Of a DNA stretch of 64,000 bases, positions 1 through 11,800 are shown piece after piece. Every line of letters begins with the position of its first letter. Position 1 is the first letter of the stretch. The stretch is from positions 10,216,001 to 10,280,000 of the forward strand of contig JARZZO010000011.1 in assembly GCA_030544215.1 (NCBI GenBank). Reading direction: 5' to 3'. A model generated the notes under the pieces. The model saw only the letters and a list, made by a program, of their open reading frames with translations, searched no databases and was not told the DNA's origin. The position numbers and the translations under genes were made by a program. The stretch is from Zantedeschia hybrid cultivar (Eukaryota; Streptophyta; Magnoliopsida; Alismatales; Araceae).

Positions 1-540
1 GAGACCTCAACCCTTCATATTCAGTGTTCAAACCATGTAGAAATTTTAGGACCCTCTGATCCTTTATATGCTTCAAATATTTCATGTGATTTGTAACAGA
101 GTCCCAGTCAGAGATAGCATAAGTGTCCTGCTCCTCTTATAAGGCCCTCGAGGCCCTGTAGTATTCACGCACAGTCTTACTGCCTTGTTTAGTATCATGA
201 ATAGCGACCACAAGGTCACACATATTCACTGGATTGACCTTCTCACAGTACATCTCCTCCAGTATAGGCCACATCTGTCTTGCAATAGACTTTCTCACAA
301 TATACTTCAACTGCCCTTCTGTCTTTGAATTGCAAATCCAATCATCATACTTTAGGTCGTCCACTGAAGGTGGAGTTATTTTGCCAATTACGCAGCCCAC
401 CTTTGTCCGAGCACTGACAAAGGTCTTGATAGCTGCTACCAGTCCAAGTAATTTGAATCATTCAATTTCACAAGGGGAAGTTGAAGATGAAAATTTTCTT
501 CCCTACTGCCCCTTTTGGAAGAGACTTCGTTTGCTGTCAC
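1..540 (-). pseudogene. copia gag (UBN2-type) fragment, N-terminal part
   Basis: Translation of the minus strand gives the usual start of a plant copia Gag: a segment reading LVKLNDSNYLDW, then VGCVIGKITPP, YDDWICNSK, a stretch around SIARQMWPILEEMY and the tail segment QRVLKFLHGLNTEYEGLRS at the window edge. These are hallmarks of the retrotransposon gag/UBN2 domain, which packages the element's RNA. Frameshifts and an in-frame stop after DW break it, and the longest open part is 137-400. The real copy continues beyond position 1. Confidence 0.75.
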
Positions 541-3500
541 CTCATAGATATTCTCGCTCCTCGGGGGCCTCTCGGAGGCACATACAGAAGAAGGATGATG
601 CATACAGAAGAAGGCCTCTCAGGTCAAGGTATTCATATTCACCATCCGGGAGATAGATCTCGGAAAGGAGACATAGACCCTACAAGAAGGAGATCCACTG
701 CATTTGAAGACTTTTCTCGAGGTATTCTTTGATTTAAAATTTTTAATTAGTTATTTACACTTCATCTCAGTTAAATTAGTCTCAAATCATTTATTTTAAT
801 TTAAAGATGATATACGTCGAGCCATGGACGAAAGTAGAAGATCTTTTGCTGACGAGGATGTGTATAGACGCACCGGTCGACACGTTGGGCAAGGGAGTGG
901 ATCCGGACATGGATCCAACGAGGAGGAAATTCATGACTTGACTAGGGACAATGACCCTAGAGTGGGTCCTATAGATGCTTTTCTAACAAGACGGAGAGAT
1001 AGACAACCATCAATCATAGCTGCTATGAAGAATCTGAAGGTGTGCAAGGAGTAGATTGGCCGTGCTGTTTCGAGATGGTTTGTTTATAATAGTGTACCTG
1101 CCAATACTGTAAAGGGTCCTTACTGGGAGGATATGATTGAGACTATTGGAGATGTGGGTAAGGGTATTTCTGGACCAACTCCTAAGGAGATATACAACAC
1201 TTACTTTCCTTAAGAGGTAAGTGATCTCTAAGAGTATATCAAGTCGTTCGAGCGAATTTGAGATGAAAGAGGCTGCACAAGAATGACAGATGGCTAGACA
1301 GGTGAGTACATTGAATTAGTTCAACATATTTAGAATCTTAGATTAATAGATTATATTTTTTAGTTAATTTAGACATTCTCTAATATCTATAACATTATTT
1401 GAATAGGAATTACGAGAAGAAGTATGATTAACTTCCTTATATACTGTCAAGCTGGGACTGTATTTTGGAAGTCCGTAGATGCTAGTGGAAAAGTAAAGAA
1501 TGGTGAATATCTTTTCAAGTTAATTGATGACATTGTAGAGCAGGTGGGGGAAGATCGGATTGTACAAGTTGTAACAGATAATGCAGCTTCATATAAAGTT
1601 GTTGGCCATATGTTAATGGAGAAGAGGCCACATCTATATTGGCTTCCTTGTTCTGCTCACTCCCTAGATTTGATGCTAGAAGATATTGGGAAAGATGTAA
1701 AAATTAGTGAGACAGTGAAGTCAGCCCAATTCATTACATCCTATATCTACAACCATAACTATGTGCTCACGTTGATGGGTGAACACACTAGACAGAGGGA
1801 GTTACTACGTCCTGGGGTAACTCGTTTCGCCTCCACGTACATTTTCTTGGAGAGTATACATTCACAAAAACGCCCCTTGAAGCAGATGATTTCAAGTAAA
1901 GGATAGGAGGATTGGATGACATTGCACGCGAAGTGTGATGCTAGAGACAAGGGGAAGCAAGTTGAGGACTTGATTGAGAGCCGGGAGTATTAGAAGGATA
2001 TAAAGATGATCTTGAGCGTAGTTGAACCTTTTGTGCGGGTTCTGAGGATGGTGGATGAAGATAAGAAGGCCACAATGGGATATTTATATGAAGCTATGGA
2101 CCGTGCGAAGGAAGATATTGCCAGGGCCAACAATAATACATACAGAAAGTGGTGGGATATCATAGATGCAAGATGGGATATGACACTCCACCATGATTTG
2201 CATGCGGCAGGTAACAAAATAAGTCATTCCATATTACTTGCCATTTTATTTCTTATAAGTTTTATTTCCTTTTTAATTTTGTTTTCAATTTTTTAGGTCA
2301 TTTCTTCAACCCAAGATACCAATATAGCTCTGCTACTTAAAATGGGCCCAATGATGAAGAAGTACTCCGTGGGACTCAAAATGTAATTCGGCGTTTGTTA
2401 CATGATGAGGATCGAGCTATCATAGCATGCAACAAAATGCATCACTATAGGCTTTGGACATTACATTTTGGTACTATGTTGCTTTCACCAGGTATTTAGA
2501 ATTTTACACGGAACTAGTACTTTCACGGAATTGTTATCATGCCTAAGCTTTACAATGCTAATTGTTAGTTGGATCATCATGGAATTACAACTGACTGGTG
2601 GATGGATCATGGTAAGGCTCCTGGTTATGAAGATCTTGCTTATGTTGCCATCCGTGTACTGAGCCAAACCACCTCCTCTTCTGGCTGTGAGAGGAACTGG
2701 TCTACATTTAACTTGATACACACCAAGCAAAGGAACCGATTAAGCTCAGTGAGATTAGAGCAATTGGTCTTTTGTCACTATAACATGCGTTTGAAATTAA
2801 AGAATCTTCAAAAAATTCAAGAGAACCAAAGAGAAGAAGAACGATGGAGAGATGAAGTTGCTGGAAGACCGGTGCAAGCAGAACAACAAGTTGAGGAACT
2901 AATCGATCTGGACGAGATATTTGAGGAGCATAACCCACTGAATGCATGGGTGGATGCAAGGAATGTTTTGGGTCCGTCAGAATTTGATCCAAACGATCGG
3001 TCATGGGTAGAAGGAAAATTAGATGGTGTCCCCTTGTCCGTTGAGTTTCAACTTCCACCTCCTTCAAAACGGCAAAAGAAATCCACCCCACAAAGTTCAG
3101 GTAAGGGTAAAGGTAAAAGAGTAACTACTCATGTTGATATTGCAGATTTAGAAATTGTACAAGAAGATGAGTCAGACAAGACACCGGAGCCAAGCAACAA
3201 AGTCGTTTACCAAACTTCAGACGACTCTATTTCGGCAACGAGTACCCCTAACAATGACGATGACGATGCTGATCCACATGGAAGTCAAGGTGGATCCTTG
3301 CAACAACGGTCATCTTGAGGACGTGGATCAAGTCAACATGGTGAAGCTCCTCCAATGATTTTCACAGGAGAGCAACAATTTACACATGCTACGCAGGATG
3401 ATGACCACTCCAGTAGGTTGGCTAAGAACACATCAGCAACAGATAAAGGCAAAGAAAAACAACAACAAGAGTTCCTAAAGAGAGTAAGAGAAACATCCTC

Positions 3501-4214
3501 TCAAGAGCATTCGTCTGATGCATCCTCTCAAGTTCCATTAGAGGGTTATAGTCCTTATGTATATCCAGGTACATATTATCAACATCCACCACCCTATGAT
3601 GCATCAAGTTACTTAGGAGGATATCCCACTTATCCTCCAACTTCAGATGTTTCCTCTTATCAATCCTCAACCTCAGAAGGATCTTATCATGAGCCAAAGA
3701 CACAAGGATGGATATCGGTGACAATAATCTACCCATTCACAGATGAGTATAACCGGTTTGTACAGGAATATGAACATTGTTACCAAGCTTATATGTCTTG
3801 GACCGATTATGTGCAACATTTGTATAGCACCTACATAAATGTATGTCTACTTGTTTGGTCACTTTGTGTTTTTTTTTTTTTTTTACTCTCATATAATACT
3901 TAGGGGTAAGGTTTTATGTCCCCCCCATGTATTGTATTCAAGTTTTTTTCAAAGTTAATAAAATTTCAAGGGCTTACCTGAGGTCCTAGATAAGTTTCGG
4001 GTAAATATAGTTTTTTCTGATTTTTTGGATTTTTTTTCATTTTTTGGACCTATTTTTCTATTTTTCCCTATTTTTCTTCTATTTTTTTCTTTTTTTAAAA
4101 TTGAATTGGCCAGACCGGTCTGGCTCAGTCCGGACCGGTCCAGGATCGGATCGGCCGATCCACTCGGTCAGGACCGGACCGATCCGAGTCCGATCCCCGA
4201 GTTAGCCTACCTTG
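541..4214 (+). mobile_element. hAT DNA transposon, copy 1 (5' end lost)
   Basis: Transposase remnants of the DUF659 plus hAT-dimerisation type run from about 790 to 3903, followed by a short array of GATCGG/GGACCGG palindromes (about 4110-4200) and a terminus ending CCTTG at 4214. Its reverse complement, CAAGGTAGGCTAACTCGG, resembles the terminus of hAT copy 2. The element sits between the leader and gag of the left copia. No matching left terminal repeat or 8-bp target duplication was found near 540-780, so the 5' end is probably deleted and the given start is only the edge of recognisable gag. Confidence 0.7.
790..3903 (+). pseudogene. hAT-family transposase, copy 1, degraded
   Basis: Pieces in order: a linker segment (824-1054, SRRSFADEDVYRRTGRHVGQ); a DUF659-type segment from about 1060 through 1424-1906, with [14 protein letters not shown] and LYWLPCSAHSLDLMLEDI, the latter typical of hAT catalytic cores; LRPGVTRFAS; 2006-2217 with [13 protein letters not shown] and KWWDIIDARWD; an intron (about 2210-2296) bounded by GT and AG; and the C-terminal dimerisation motif [20 protein letters not shown] near 2680-2740, followed by an acidic, Lys/Pro/Ser-rich tail to 3903. 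Several internal stops and frameshifts mean no intact protein can be made. It aligns piece by piece with hAT copy 2 but clearly differs, so these are two subfamilies or old copies. Confidence 0.85.
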
Positions 4215-4336
4215 GAGCTCCCATAGCCAGACAACCCTTCTCCTACGGTTTCTCTCTTCCATATGTAGGGAACCTTCTCTTAGGAAGAGAAAAGAGGCCA
4301 ACTGGCCAAGGGTTCTTCTTCTTCTTTCTCACACAA

Positions 4337-4348
4337 GCTCTGATACCA
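4337..4348 (-). other. primer-binding site (tRNA-iMet) of the left copia
   Basis: The minus strand reads TGGTATCAGAGC immediately inside the LTR, the standard plant initiator-tRNA primer site for first-strand cDNA synthesis. Confidence 0.75.
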
Positions 4349-4573
4349 TAAAGATAAAAGAAGAACATAAGATATAGGGGTAGAAACAGGGGTGCGGCAG
4401 CTCTCTCTCTCTCTCACAGAGAGGCCGACCAGCACATTAGGGCCTTTTATATATAGGGCAACACATGTTACAATGACCAATGACCAATCTACTCTTATTA
4501 ACATAAAGGACATAAGACTAGGGAAAAACAGAAAAAACAGCGAAGACATAAAATGACTAAATTTCCCTAACTA
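4349..4573 (-). repeat. 5' LTR of the left copia element
   Basis: The LTR lies directly next to the tRNA-Met primer-binding site. On the minus strand it carries a TATA-box-like TATATATAAAA (about 4445-4455) and a CT microsatellite (about 4401-4418). The usual TG at its inner edge is TA here. The outer boundary is placed by the adjoining LINE stop codon, so it is good to a few bases. Confidence 0.6.
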
Positions 4574-5455
4574 AAGACTATTTTTCACTACAGAAACAAA
4601 GGAAACAATTCTCTCTGAAGAAGAAGTCTCCCTAATGAAAATCCTCCTATTGTGCTCCATCCAGATAGCGCACAAAGTTGCATGCAAAATCAGCCACCAC
4701 ATCATCCGGTCAACTTTAAGCGGCAGAGCAACGGCCCAATGTTGGATAACATCCCTCACATTCTCTTCCAAGCATGGATGGCAGTACCGGTATTGGAGGG
4801 TACCGATACCGGTATGTATTGGCCGATACCCGTTTACACTTTACAGGTACCCGACTAGGCCGATATCAATATGTACGGTATCGGCTGATACTGCCAACCA
4901 TGCTTCCAAGTGTTTGGTCATCTTCACCTTAGTAAACAACCCTTAACACCCTACAAAAAGGTGATCCATACTTTCATTTTCCTCCCCACATAGACGACAT
5001 ATGGCAGACACATCACAACCGAATCTAGATAACTTGTATGTAGTGGGTGGTCTACCCAAAGAGATCCTACAAACCAGTACCTTAACCTTCAAAGGAGATT
5101 TCGGGTCCCATATCTGATGAAAGAAGGAAGATCTGTTACCACCATCTTCAATCATTCAATCCACAGATTTGACTGAGAAGATACCACTAGAGTCCCATCC
5201 CCACTTGCACTCATCATGTTGGGAAGAATGAAGAGCATAATCCTGGATAATCTGCAATAAACCAGCCAGATCATGGATCTCGTCCTCCCTTAGGTTCCTT
5301 CTGAATTGAGGCACCCGTTCTCCTCTACCATGTGGGACCATCTCCATGACATGTGCTACTTTAGCCTCAGGGTGAGCAGCAATGGAGAACAGCCTGGGAA
5401 ACATACATGCTAAAGGAGCTAAGGTCTCTATAGGTGATGGAAGATATTGGCTCAA
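4565..5455 (-). pseudogene. L1-type LINE ORF2 C-terminal fragment
   Basis: Minus-strand frames read the 3' end of a plant LINE ORF2. From 5455 down comes the region before the zf-RVT domain (WGWDSSGIFSVKSVD), then KSPLKVKVLVCRISLGRPPT and a Cys-rich piece CRLCGEENESMDHLFVGC (zf-RVT, 5155-4943), and finally ATLCAIWMEHNRRIF to a stop at 4571. The endonuclease and polymerase parts are missing (5' truncated, as is usual for LINEs). A 130-bp MITE (4773-4902) interrupts the frame. Leaving it out with one 8-bp duplication restores continuous zf-RVT-to-C-terminus reading. Confidence 0.8.
4773..4902. mobile_element. GGTATCGG-type hAT MITE, copy B1
   Basis: This is a 130-bp element with terminal inverted repeats CATGGATGGCAGTACC and CATGGTTGGCAGTATC (right end, reversed), flanked by a perfect 8-bp target duplication CTTCCAAG (4765-4772 and 4903-4910). 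The body is almost entirely GATACCGATA/GGTATCGG palindromes. The 8-bp duplication points to a hAT transposase. It lies inside a LINE reading frame. Confidence 0.85.
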
Positions 5456-5682
5456 TTATAGTATTAATTCAATGGTTATGGCACTGATTCATCTAATTGC
5501 CTTTAAGATTAAGTGTAACAATTGAATGTGCTTGGCTTTGAGATTTTCTCTTTTTTGGTCCATATTTTATGCTCCAGTTTGTTTGTAACTGGCATGATAT
5601 TCAATGTAGTTAAATTTTATCATGAATCCACATGAGATATGCACAGGATGTTGTTTCTCTTATGTACATTGTTGTTATGCAG
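5456..5682. other. intron/flank sequence without recognised feature
   Basis: AT-rich DNA between the LINE fragment and the first visible transporter exon. I see only the acceptor tract before 5683. Confidence 0.5.
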
Positions 5683-5827
5683 GAGGGTTAGCTGAAAATG
5701 GGGATGTAATCACTATTAGAGGAAGTAATCATGTATATCCAGTGTTAGTTGGTATCCTTTCAGCAACTGCCGGTGGAATTTCCTACTGCCTCATAAAAGC
5801 TGCAGCAAGAGCAGCTGATCAGCCTGT
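5683..5827 (+). CDS. transporter exon, first visible
   Basis: The exon follows an acceptor ending TTATGCAG and ends in ...CAGCCTGT before donor GTAGGAT. It starts with two bases of a split codon and ends with two bases of a Val codon completed by the next exon. It encodes the [19 protein letters not shown] helix. Confidence 0.75.
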
Positions 5828-8800
5828 GTAGGATATCTATGCCACTCTCTTTCATGTTTAACAGTCATGTCCATTTCAATTCCTAGTCCATTGCAATTGT
5901 TTTCCTCCACAGACAAGCAGCTATGAGATGCTCAACTGTTCTAAATGTAAGATATTTTCGTCAATTTATATCCAAACCTCCTTGTTCAAATTGATATCAG
6001 CTGGAATTTAATTTATATTCTTAAAAAAATTGATTTATTTTTACTAGGATATGCATAAATAATACTATGTATGTTACTCTCATCTAACCCAAATTAAGCC
6101 AAATATTTCATCTTACAAAGTATTGAAATATAGTATGCACTAAGGGTGAAAAACTTGAATTTGCTTGTTGATGTTCATTTATGCCATCACATTGAGGAAG
6201 ATGACATCATTAATCATGACTTCATGAGATATGTGTTGATCCAACATTGAAGTGAAAATGGACAAGTGAACTTGTTTTTATTTTGGTTGTGAGCATTTTT
6301 GAGTCAGAGATAAGGGAGGAATTAATTAAACTAGTTATGCATTAGGTAAACAATACATGAAACTTGCAAGAACAAGATACAGACAACTGGCCCCATGGTA
6401 AATGGAATATGCTGTCCTTACAACGTTATCCACCACCAGGCTGAACAAGTTAGCAATAATTTAGGTTTTTTACATATGAGCCCCTGTAATCTTTTGATAT
6501 TACAAATAAGCTTCCCTAATTTGACTATTTACAAATAAGCCCCCACAATCTACCATGAATTATTGAAAGGCCCCTGAAGCTTACAAATAAGCCCTAAATA
6601 AGCCCCTGAAAGTGTTACAAATAGGCTCCTAAAAGGGCGTATTTGTAAGAAAGTTGCGATTGTAGGGGTTTATTTGTAAACAGTCAGATTATGGGGCTTA
6701 TTTGTAATATCATAAGATTATAGGGGTTTATATGTAAAAAACCCTACAATTTACCCCTGGGAAATGGTAAGCTGGAAATTGGTCTTTGTGTGTGAACCCA
6801 CATGCAGACACAATCGAACACTGGGTCTAAGGAAGTAAAGCTATCCTTGTTTCCATTCTACTCTGCTCTTCAACTATACAGTGTGGATTTCTTTTTTTGT
6901 GGCAACATTAGGTTTCATTTTTTATGCTTAAAATGAGAAAACCATACTAGGATATCAAAGCATTAGTCTGAACTGAAGTTCAACAATCAGATCTATGTTA
7001 CTGATGGATATACTACCACACGCAGACTGTGCAGTATAGGATCTGGTACAATGATTCTTTGAGCGGGAAATTTGAACTAAAATGTGAAGAAGCTTTCAGG
7101 CTGGCCCACATCCATCTTCTGCTATTCCAAATCGTGGGTTCAAAAAGAGCTGAACTCTAAGTCCTCCCAAATAGCATCTAGTAATGTGGACAAATTGACA
7201 TACTTTGTACAGTAGAATGCAACCCTGCGAAAATCTCGCGAGTTCTGTATGTTGGTGGGGACCTAAGAAAGAGACTTGCCAAAAGAGAGGCACTGAATGC
7301 AGAATTGAGCAATCTAGATCAGAATTGCTTAACTTTGATCAGAATTACCCAGGGGTGATCTGATTCTGACCCAGAGGCATTGGATGCAGAATTGAGCAAT
7401 CTAGATCAGAACTACTCAACTTTGCTCAGGATTATCCACGCGTCATCCGACTCTGACCCATCCTGGCCTGATGTGGGCCGATCTGGTTTCAGGGCAGTGT
7501 TAGACCCTCTCTCCTTCCCTTCTGTTATTTGTTGCAGAGAAGGAACAAGAGGAAGCAGGAGGAGGAGGTGGAAGGAGAACCAGAAAAAAAAGGAGATGAA
7601 TTACCTTGCCATCAAGTCTCCGCCACCGTTCGCAAGCACTGCCACCGTTGTGGATCCCTTCCTTTTAATTTCTTATAAGCGAGCTATGTTCATCCTCCTA
7701 TCACTTGTTAGTCTTTACTGACTATAGTCATACCGACTAGGGTTCCTATATTGATGTAGCTAAGCAAATTTTACTTTTTGGACTGACTTCTTTGCTTGTG
7801 TTTGTCCAACACACAAGAACCCTTGCCTATTTGCCATTGTAATTGGATGCCATTGCAGTACGTAACTTTGGAGATGCCCTAACAAATCCTTGCTCATTCG
7901 TCATTATAACTGAGGGCTGATGTAGCATGTTGCTTCTGCGGACTGCCCTAGCGTTAGCGAGAAAAATTGGTTTTGGATTCATGATTGAGTTGTGATTTTG
8001 CATTAGCAAGTATTGGAAAGTTTTGCATCTCTGTTAATCTCAGACATAAAAAGAAGAAATTTACATGGACATTCACAGGAGTATATGGACCACAGGAACT
8101 GGACGGAAAAAGAGTCCTCTTTGAAGAGCTGGGTGATATTCAAAGTTCTTTGCCTGCTTTGTGTGTAGGAGGAGATTTCAATGCAGTTAGATACCCTGGA
8201 GAGGGGTCAAATTAGAGGGATTGGACACCAGAAATGGTTTTGTTTGGACATTGGATTTCTTCTGCTCAGCTAGTTGAGGTGGAACTTCCATCTTTGGCTT
8301 TCACATGGTCAAACTGTAAAGCCAAGCCAAAACTGGACAGATTTCTTGTAAGTGTGGAATGGCAACAGAGGTTCGGTACCTTTTCAGTGAAGGGCCTTCC
8401 TAGAGTGCTCTCAGATCATATTCCATTGTTATTACCTTGGACTCACACAACAAGAAGGAAAGACTGTTAAGATTTGAATTAGCATGATGCAGACATGACA
8501 ACTTCAAAAATCTGGTCGGTACTTGGTGGGCTGAAGCACCTCGACATAGAAATGCATGCCAAAACCTTGCTTTGAAGCTGAAGTGGGTGAGAGAAAAGAT
8601 GAAGGTATGGAGTTCTGAGACCTTTGGAGCAGCAGCTAAAGGGATGAGCTTAAGAAGCAGTACAATGAATGGGCTTCTAGGGAAGAAATCAAGGGGAAAC
8701 AACGAGCTAAAGAATTGTGGCCAAGAGAGGGTGATAAAAATACATCTTATTTTCATGCAGTAGCTAGTGGGAAGAAGAGAAGAATTACTATTGATTCCAT

Positions 8801-11800
8801 CAAAGTAGGAGACACAGTCATCCAAGATGAGAAGATGATTGGGTTAGCTGCTGTGGATTTTTTTTGAAAGTCTCTTTAGGAAGAAGAAGACTGGAGACCT
8901 CTTATCAACTGCACCTCATTTAAGCAGATTTCTAATGAAGAAGCTACTCATCTTATTCGACCATTTTCAGAAGAAGAGATTAAATGTGCAGTGTTTGGCA
9001 TGAATGCTAATAAGTCTCCTGGGCCAGATGGATTCTCCATGAGATTTTATCAACAATTCTGGAAGTCCTTAAGGATGATGTTATGGCAGCAGTGACAGTG
9101 TTTGAAAACAGACCGTGGGCAATCAAGAATTTCAATTCTACTTTTATAGTGCTGATTCTGAAGAAGGAGAATGCAGAGTGTATATCTGATTACAGACCCA
9201 TCAGTCTTCTAAACGGCAGTTACAATATTATCACCAAAGCCCTTGCAACTAGACTTGGAGGTTATTGGCAAAGTGGTGGACCATAATCAATCAGCATTTA
9301 TTCAGGGAAGGTTCATCCTAGACAACTACATGACAGCTTATGAATGTATCCATGATCAGAAAGATTGATTTCGAGAAGGCCTATGATAGAATCAATTGGA
9401 GTTGCTTATATAGAGTTATGCTCCTTATGGGTTTCACAGACAAATGGATTCATTGGATTAGGACAAGGAATTCGAGGGGGTTAAGACAAGGAGACCCTAT
9501 ATCTCCTCTTTTTTCCTCCTGGTTGGTCAGGTCCTAAGTAAGATACGGGATAATGCTAAGATGTGTGGGCTTATTGAAGGGATTAAAGTGACAAGATTTG
9601 GTGAGGAGATCACTCATCTCCAATATGTGGATGATACACTTTTGTTTTCTTCAACCAATGAGGTGAAAATTATTAACCTGAAGATACTTCTCAAGATTCT
9701 TGAAGCTGAAACAAGGTTAAAAGTTAATTTCCTTAAAAGTGATCTTGTGGGAGTGAATGTGGCAGATCAGAGGAAAGCTAGAATTGCTCAGCTGTTGGGT
9801 ACACAGTGGACATCTTTTCCTATTAAATACTTGGGATTGCCTCTTACTGATGGGAATATTAAATGTGCTCATTGGAATGTATTGGTTACAAAGTTTGAGG
9901 ATATATTAGAAGGATGGAAGGGTAAGCTTCTTTCTGCTGGAGGCAAATAGATTCTGTCGAAAGCTGTCCTCTCTACTCATCTTCACCATACCAATGTCCA
10001 TTTGCAAAAGACTAGAATCCATTAGAGCTGCATTTTTCTGGAAAGGGAACGGTGCTAAAGAGAGGGGAGTTCATCCTGTTGGGTGGAAATATGTTTGTAG
10101 AGGAAAGGATGAAGGGGGAGCAGGCTTGGTACCCATCCAAACTGTCAAGACTTTGGGAAGATGCTCGGGTGGAACACAGACCTCTGATGAACAGATTTCC
10201 AAGACTTTATAACATCACTGTTTCAGCCCATAAAAAGATAAGTGAGCTGTGGATTCAGCTGGGACATGGATCTTACTGGGACATTAATTTTTCCAGAAAT
10301 CTTTTAGAAGCTGAAGAAGGTGAATTCCTAGAGCTTCTATCTTTACTTGATAACGTCCAGATGCAAGAGGAGGTAAATGATGCAAGAGTATGGAGATGGG
10401 ACCCAGGGGGTATTTTTTAGGGGGATGGAAAGTCATTTGGCATGCACAGGTGTGGAATAAGCGTTTGCCTATTAAAATCAGGATATTCATGTGGAAACTG
10501 GCTTGCGGACCAATTTCTACTTGTCACAGGCTGTGGGGGTCAAGGAAGAGCGCAAGAACAATTGTGTTGTCTGCTGGTATTTTCAGGAAGATATGGAACA
10601 CATTTTTCTTAGATGTGGAGTGATAGATAACATATGGAATATATCTTTCAAAACCTTGGATATACAGAACTGCCAGTTCCTTAACGTTACCAACATGATA
10701 GATGGATGGTCCACATAGTCTCCTTCTATAAGAGAACAGCAACTGTGGAACATGACCTTACTTGCTATGCTATGGCAAATTGGGGAGAAAGAAACCGCAG
10801 AATTTTTAATGATCTCTTCGGAAATCCAGCTGTTATCATCTCCAAGTGTATTCAATTTCTGAATGAGTGGAACTTTCGTTCTTCAGGGGAGTACATCAGA
10901 GATTCTTTGTATATGGATAAATTGTATGGGTGGAGGAAATTTATTTTGTGAGCCAGGATTGGGTGTAATGGGTGTTGGGTGCTGAGGGTAGAATGGAAGC
11001 TACCTTCTTGATAGATACCATTTTTCATTTTTTTCTTTCTAACTCTCTTTGTTTAACTTTTGCATTACTCAATGAATGTGGCTTTTCAGCTGCCTTCCAA
11101 AAAATGGCTGAGTTGTGATAAAACTTAATAAAGTGTTAGTTGTCGACCTACTGTACACTCTCTTCCTTTCTAATCGAGGCTTGTGACTGGCCATGGTGGA
11201 GTTTTTGTGTCAGTCCCACTAATCAGTGCTTCGAAGTCCATAAACCCATTAGAGCCTAAGATCGTGCAACAAACACAAGCCATTGATGTGTACCATTTTC
11301 CTTGCCATCTTCGTCATCGTTGATGAAATTCACCAGAAGCCATGAGAGTGGTGTTGGATATGCTTGCCTTTGTCACTCTTCATTTTCTTCCTCATTATCA
11401 CCTAGTGCTGTTATTACCATGGCCACCCTTTCCTTCACAGCTTCTGCTTCCCTCAGTGGCCAGGGCTTCTTCATTCTATCGGGTAAAGACTAAGATGCAT
11501 TGTGTTGGATTCTTGGTCAGATTGGACTTCAAGCCAGTGGGTATGTGGCTTTGCACCAGGACAGTTTTGCCCCTTTTTTTAAGTGGTACTTAGTGACCAG
11601 AAGGTTGAGTCTTAATCTGCCCGGTTCTCTTAGCACCCAGGTCCAGATATGGAGCCATCACTCAGGATCATTTAGTTTAAACAGATCAATTCAGGTCCTC
11701 TACTGTAACCAGCTCAGGGATATAGGTGCACAGGACAAGTCCTGATAGAAATGAGAATGGAACTCCTACACAATCCTAATGAGAATTGAATACAACTATA

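Larger units (their letters stand above)
1..4573 (-). mobile_element. Ty1/copia LTR retrotransposon, partial, interrupted by hAT copy 1
   Basis: Reading the minus strand from the right there is an LTR (4349-4573), a primer-binding site complementary to initiator tRNA-Met (4337-4348, TGGTATCAGAGC), a 5' leader to 4215, then, beyond an inserted hAT element, the gag reading frame from about 540 down to position 1, where the window cuts it. Protease, integrase and reverse transcriptase would lie outside the window. The order LTR, PBS, gag on one strand on both sides of the hAT element shows that the two parts are one retrotransposon. The LTR lies against the stop codon of a LINE (4571), so the copia appears to have entered the LINE's 3' end. 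Confidence 0.75.
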
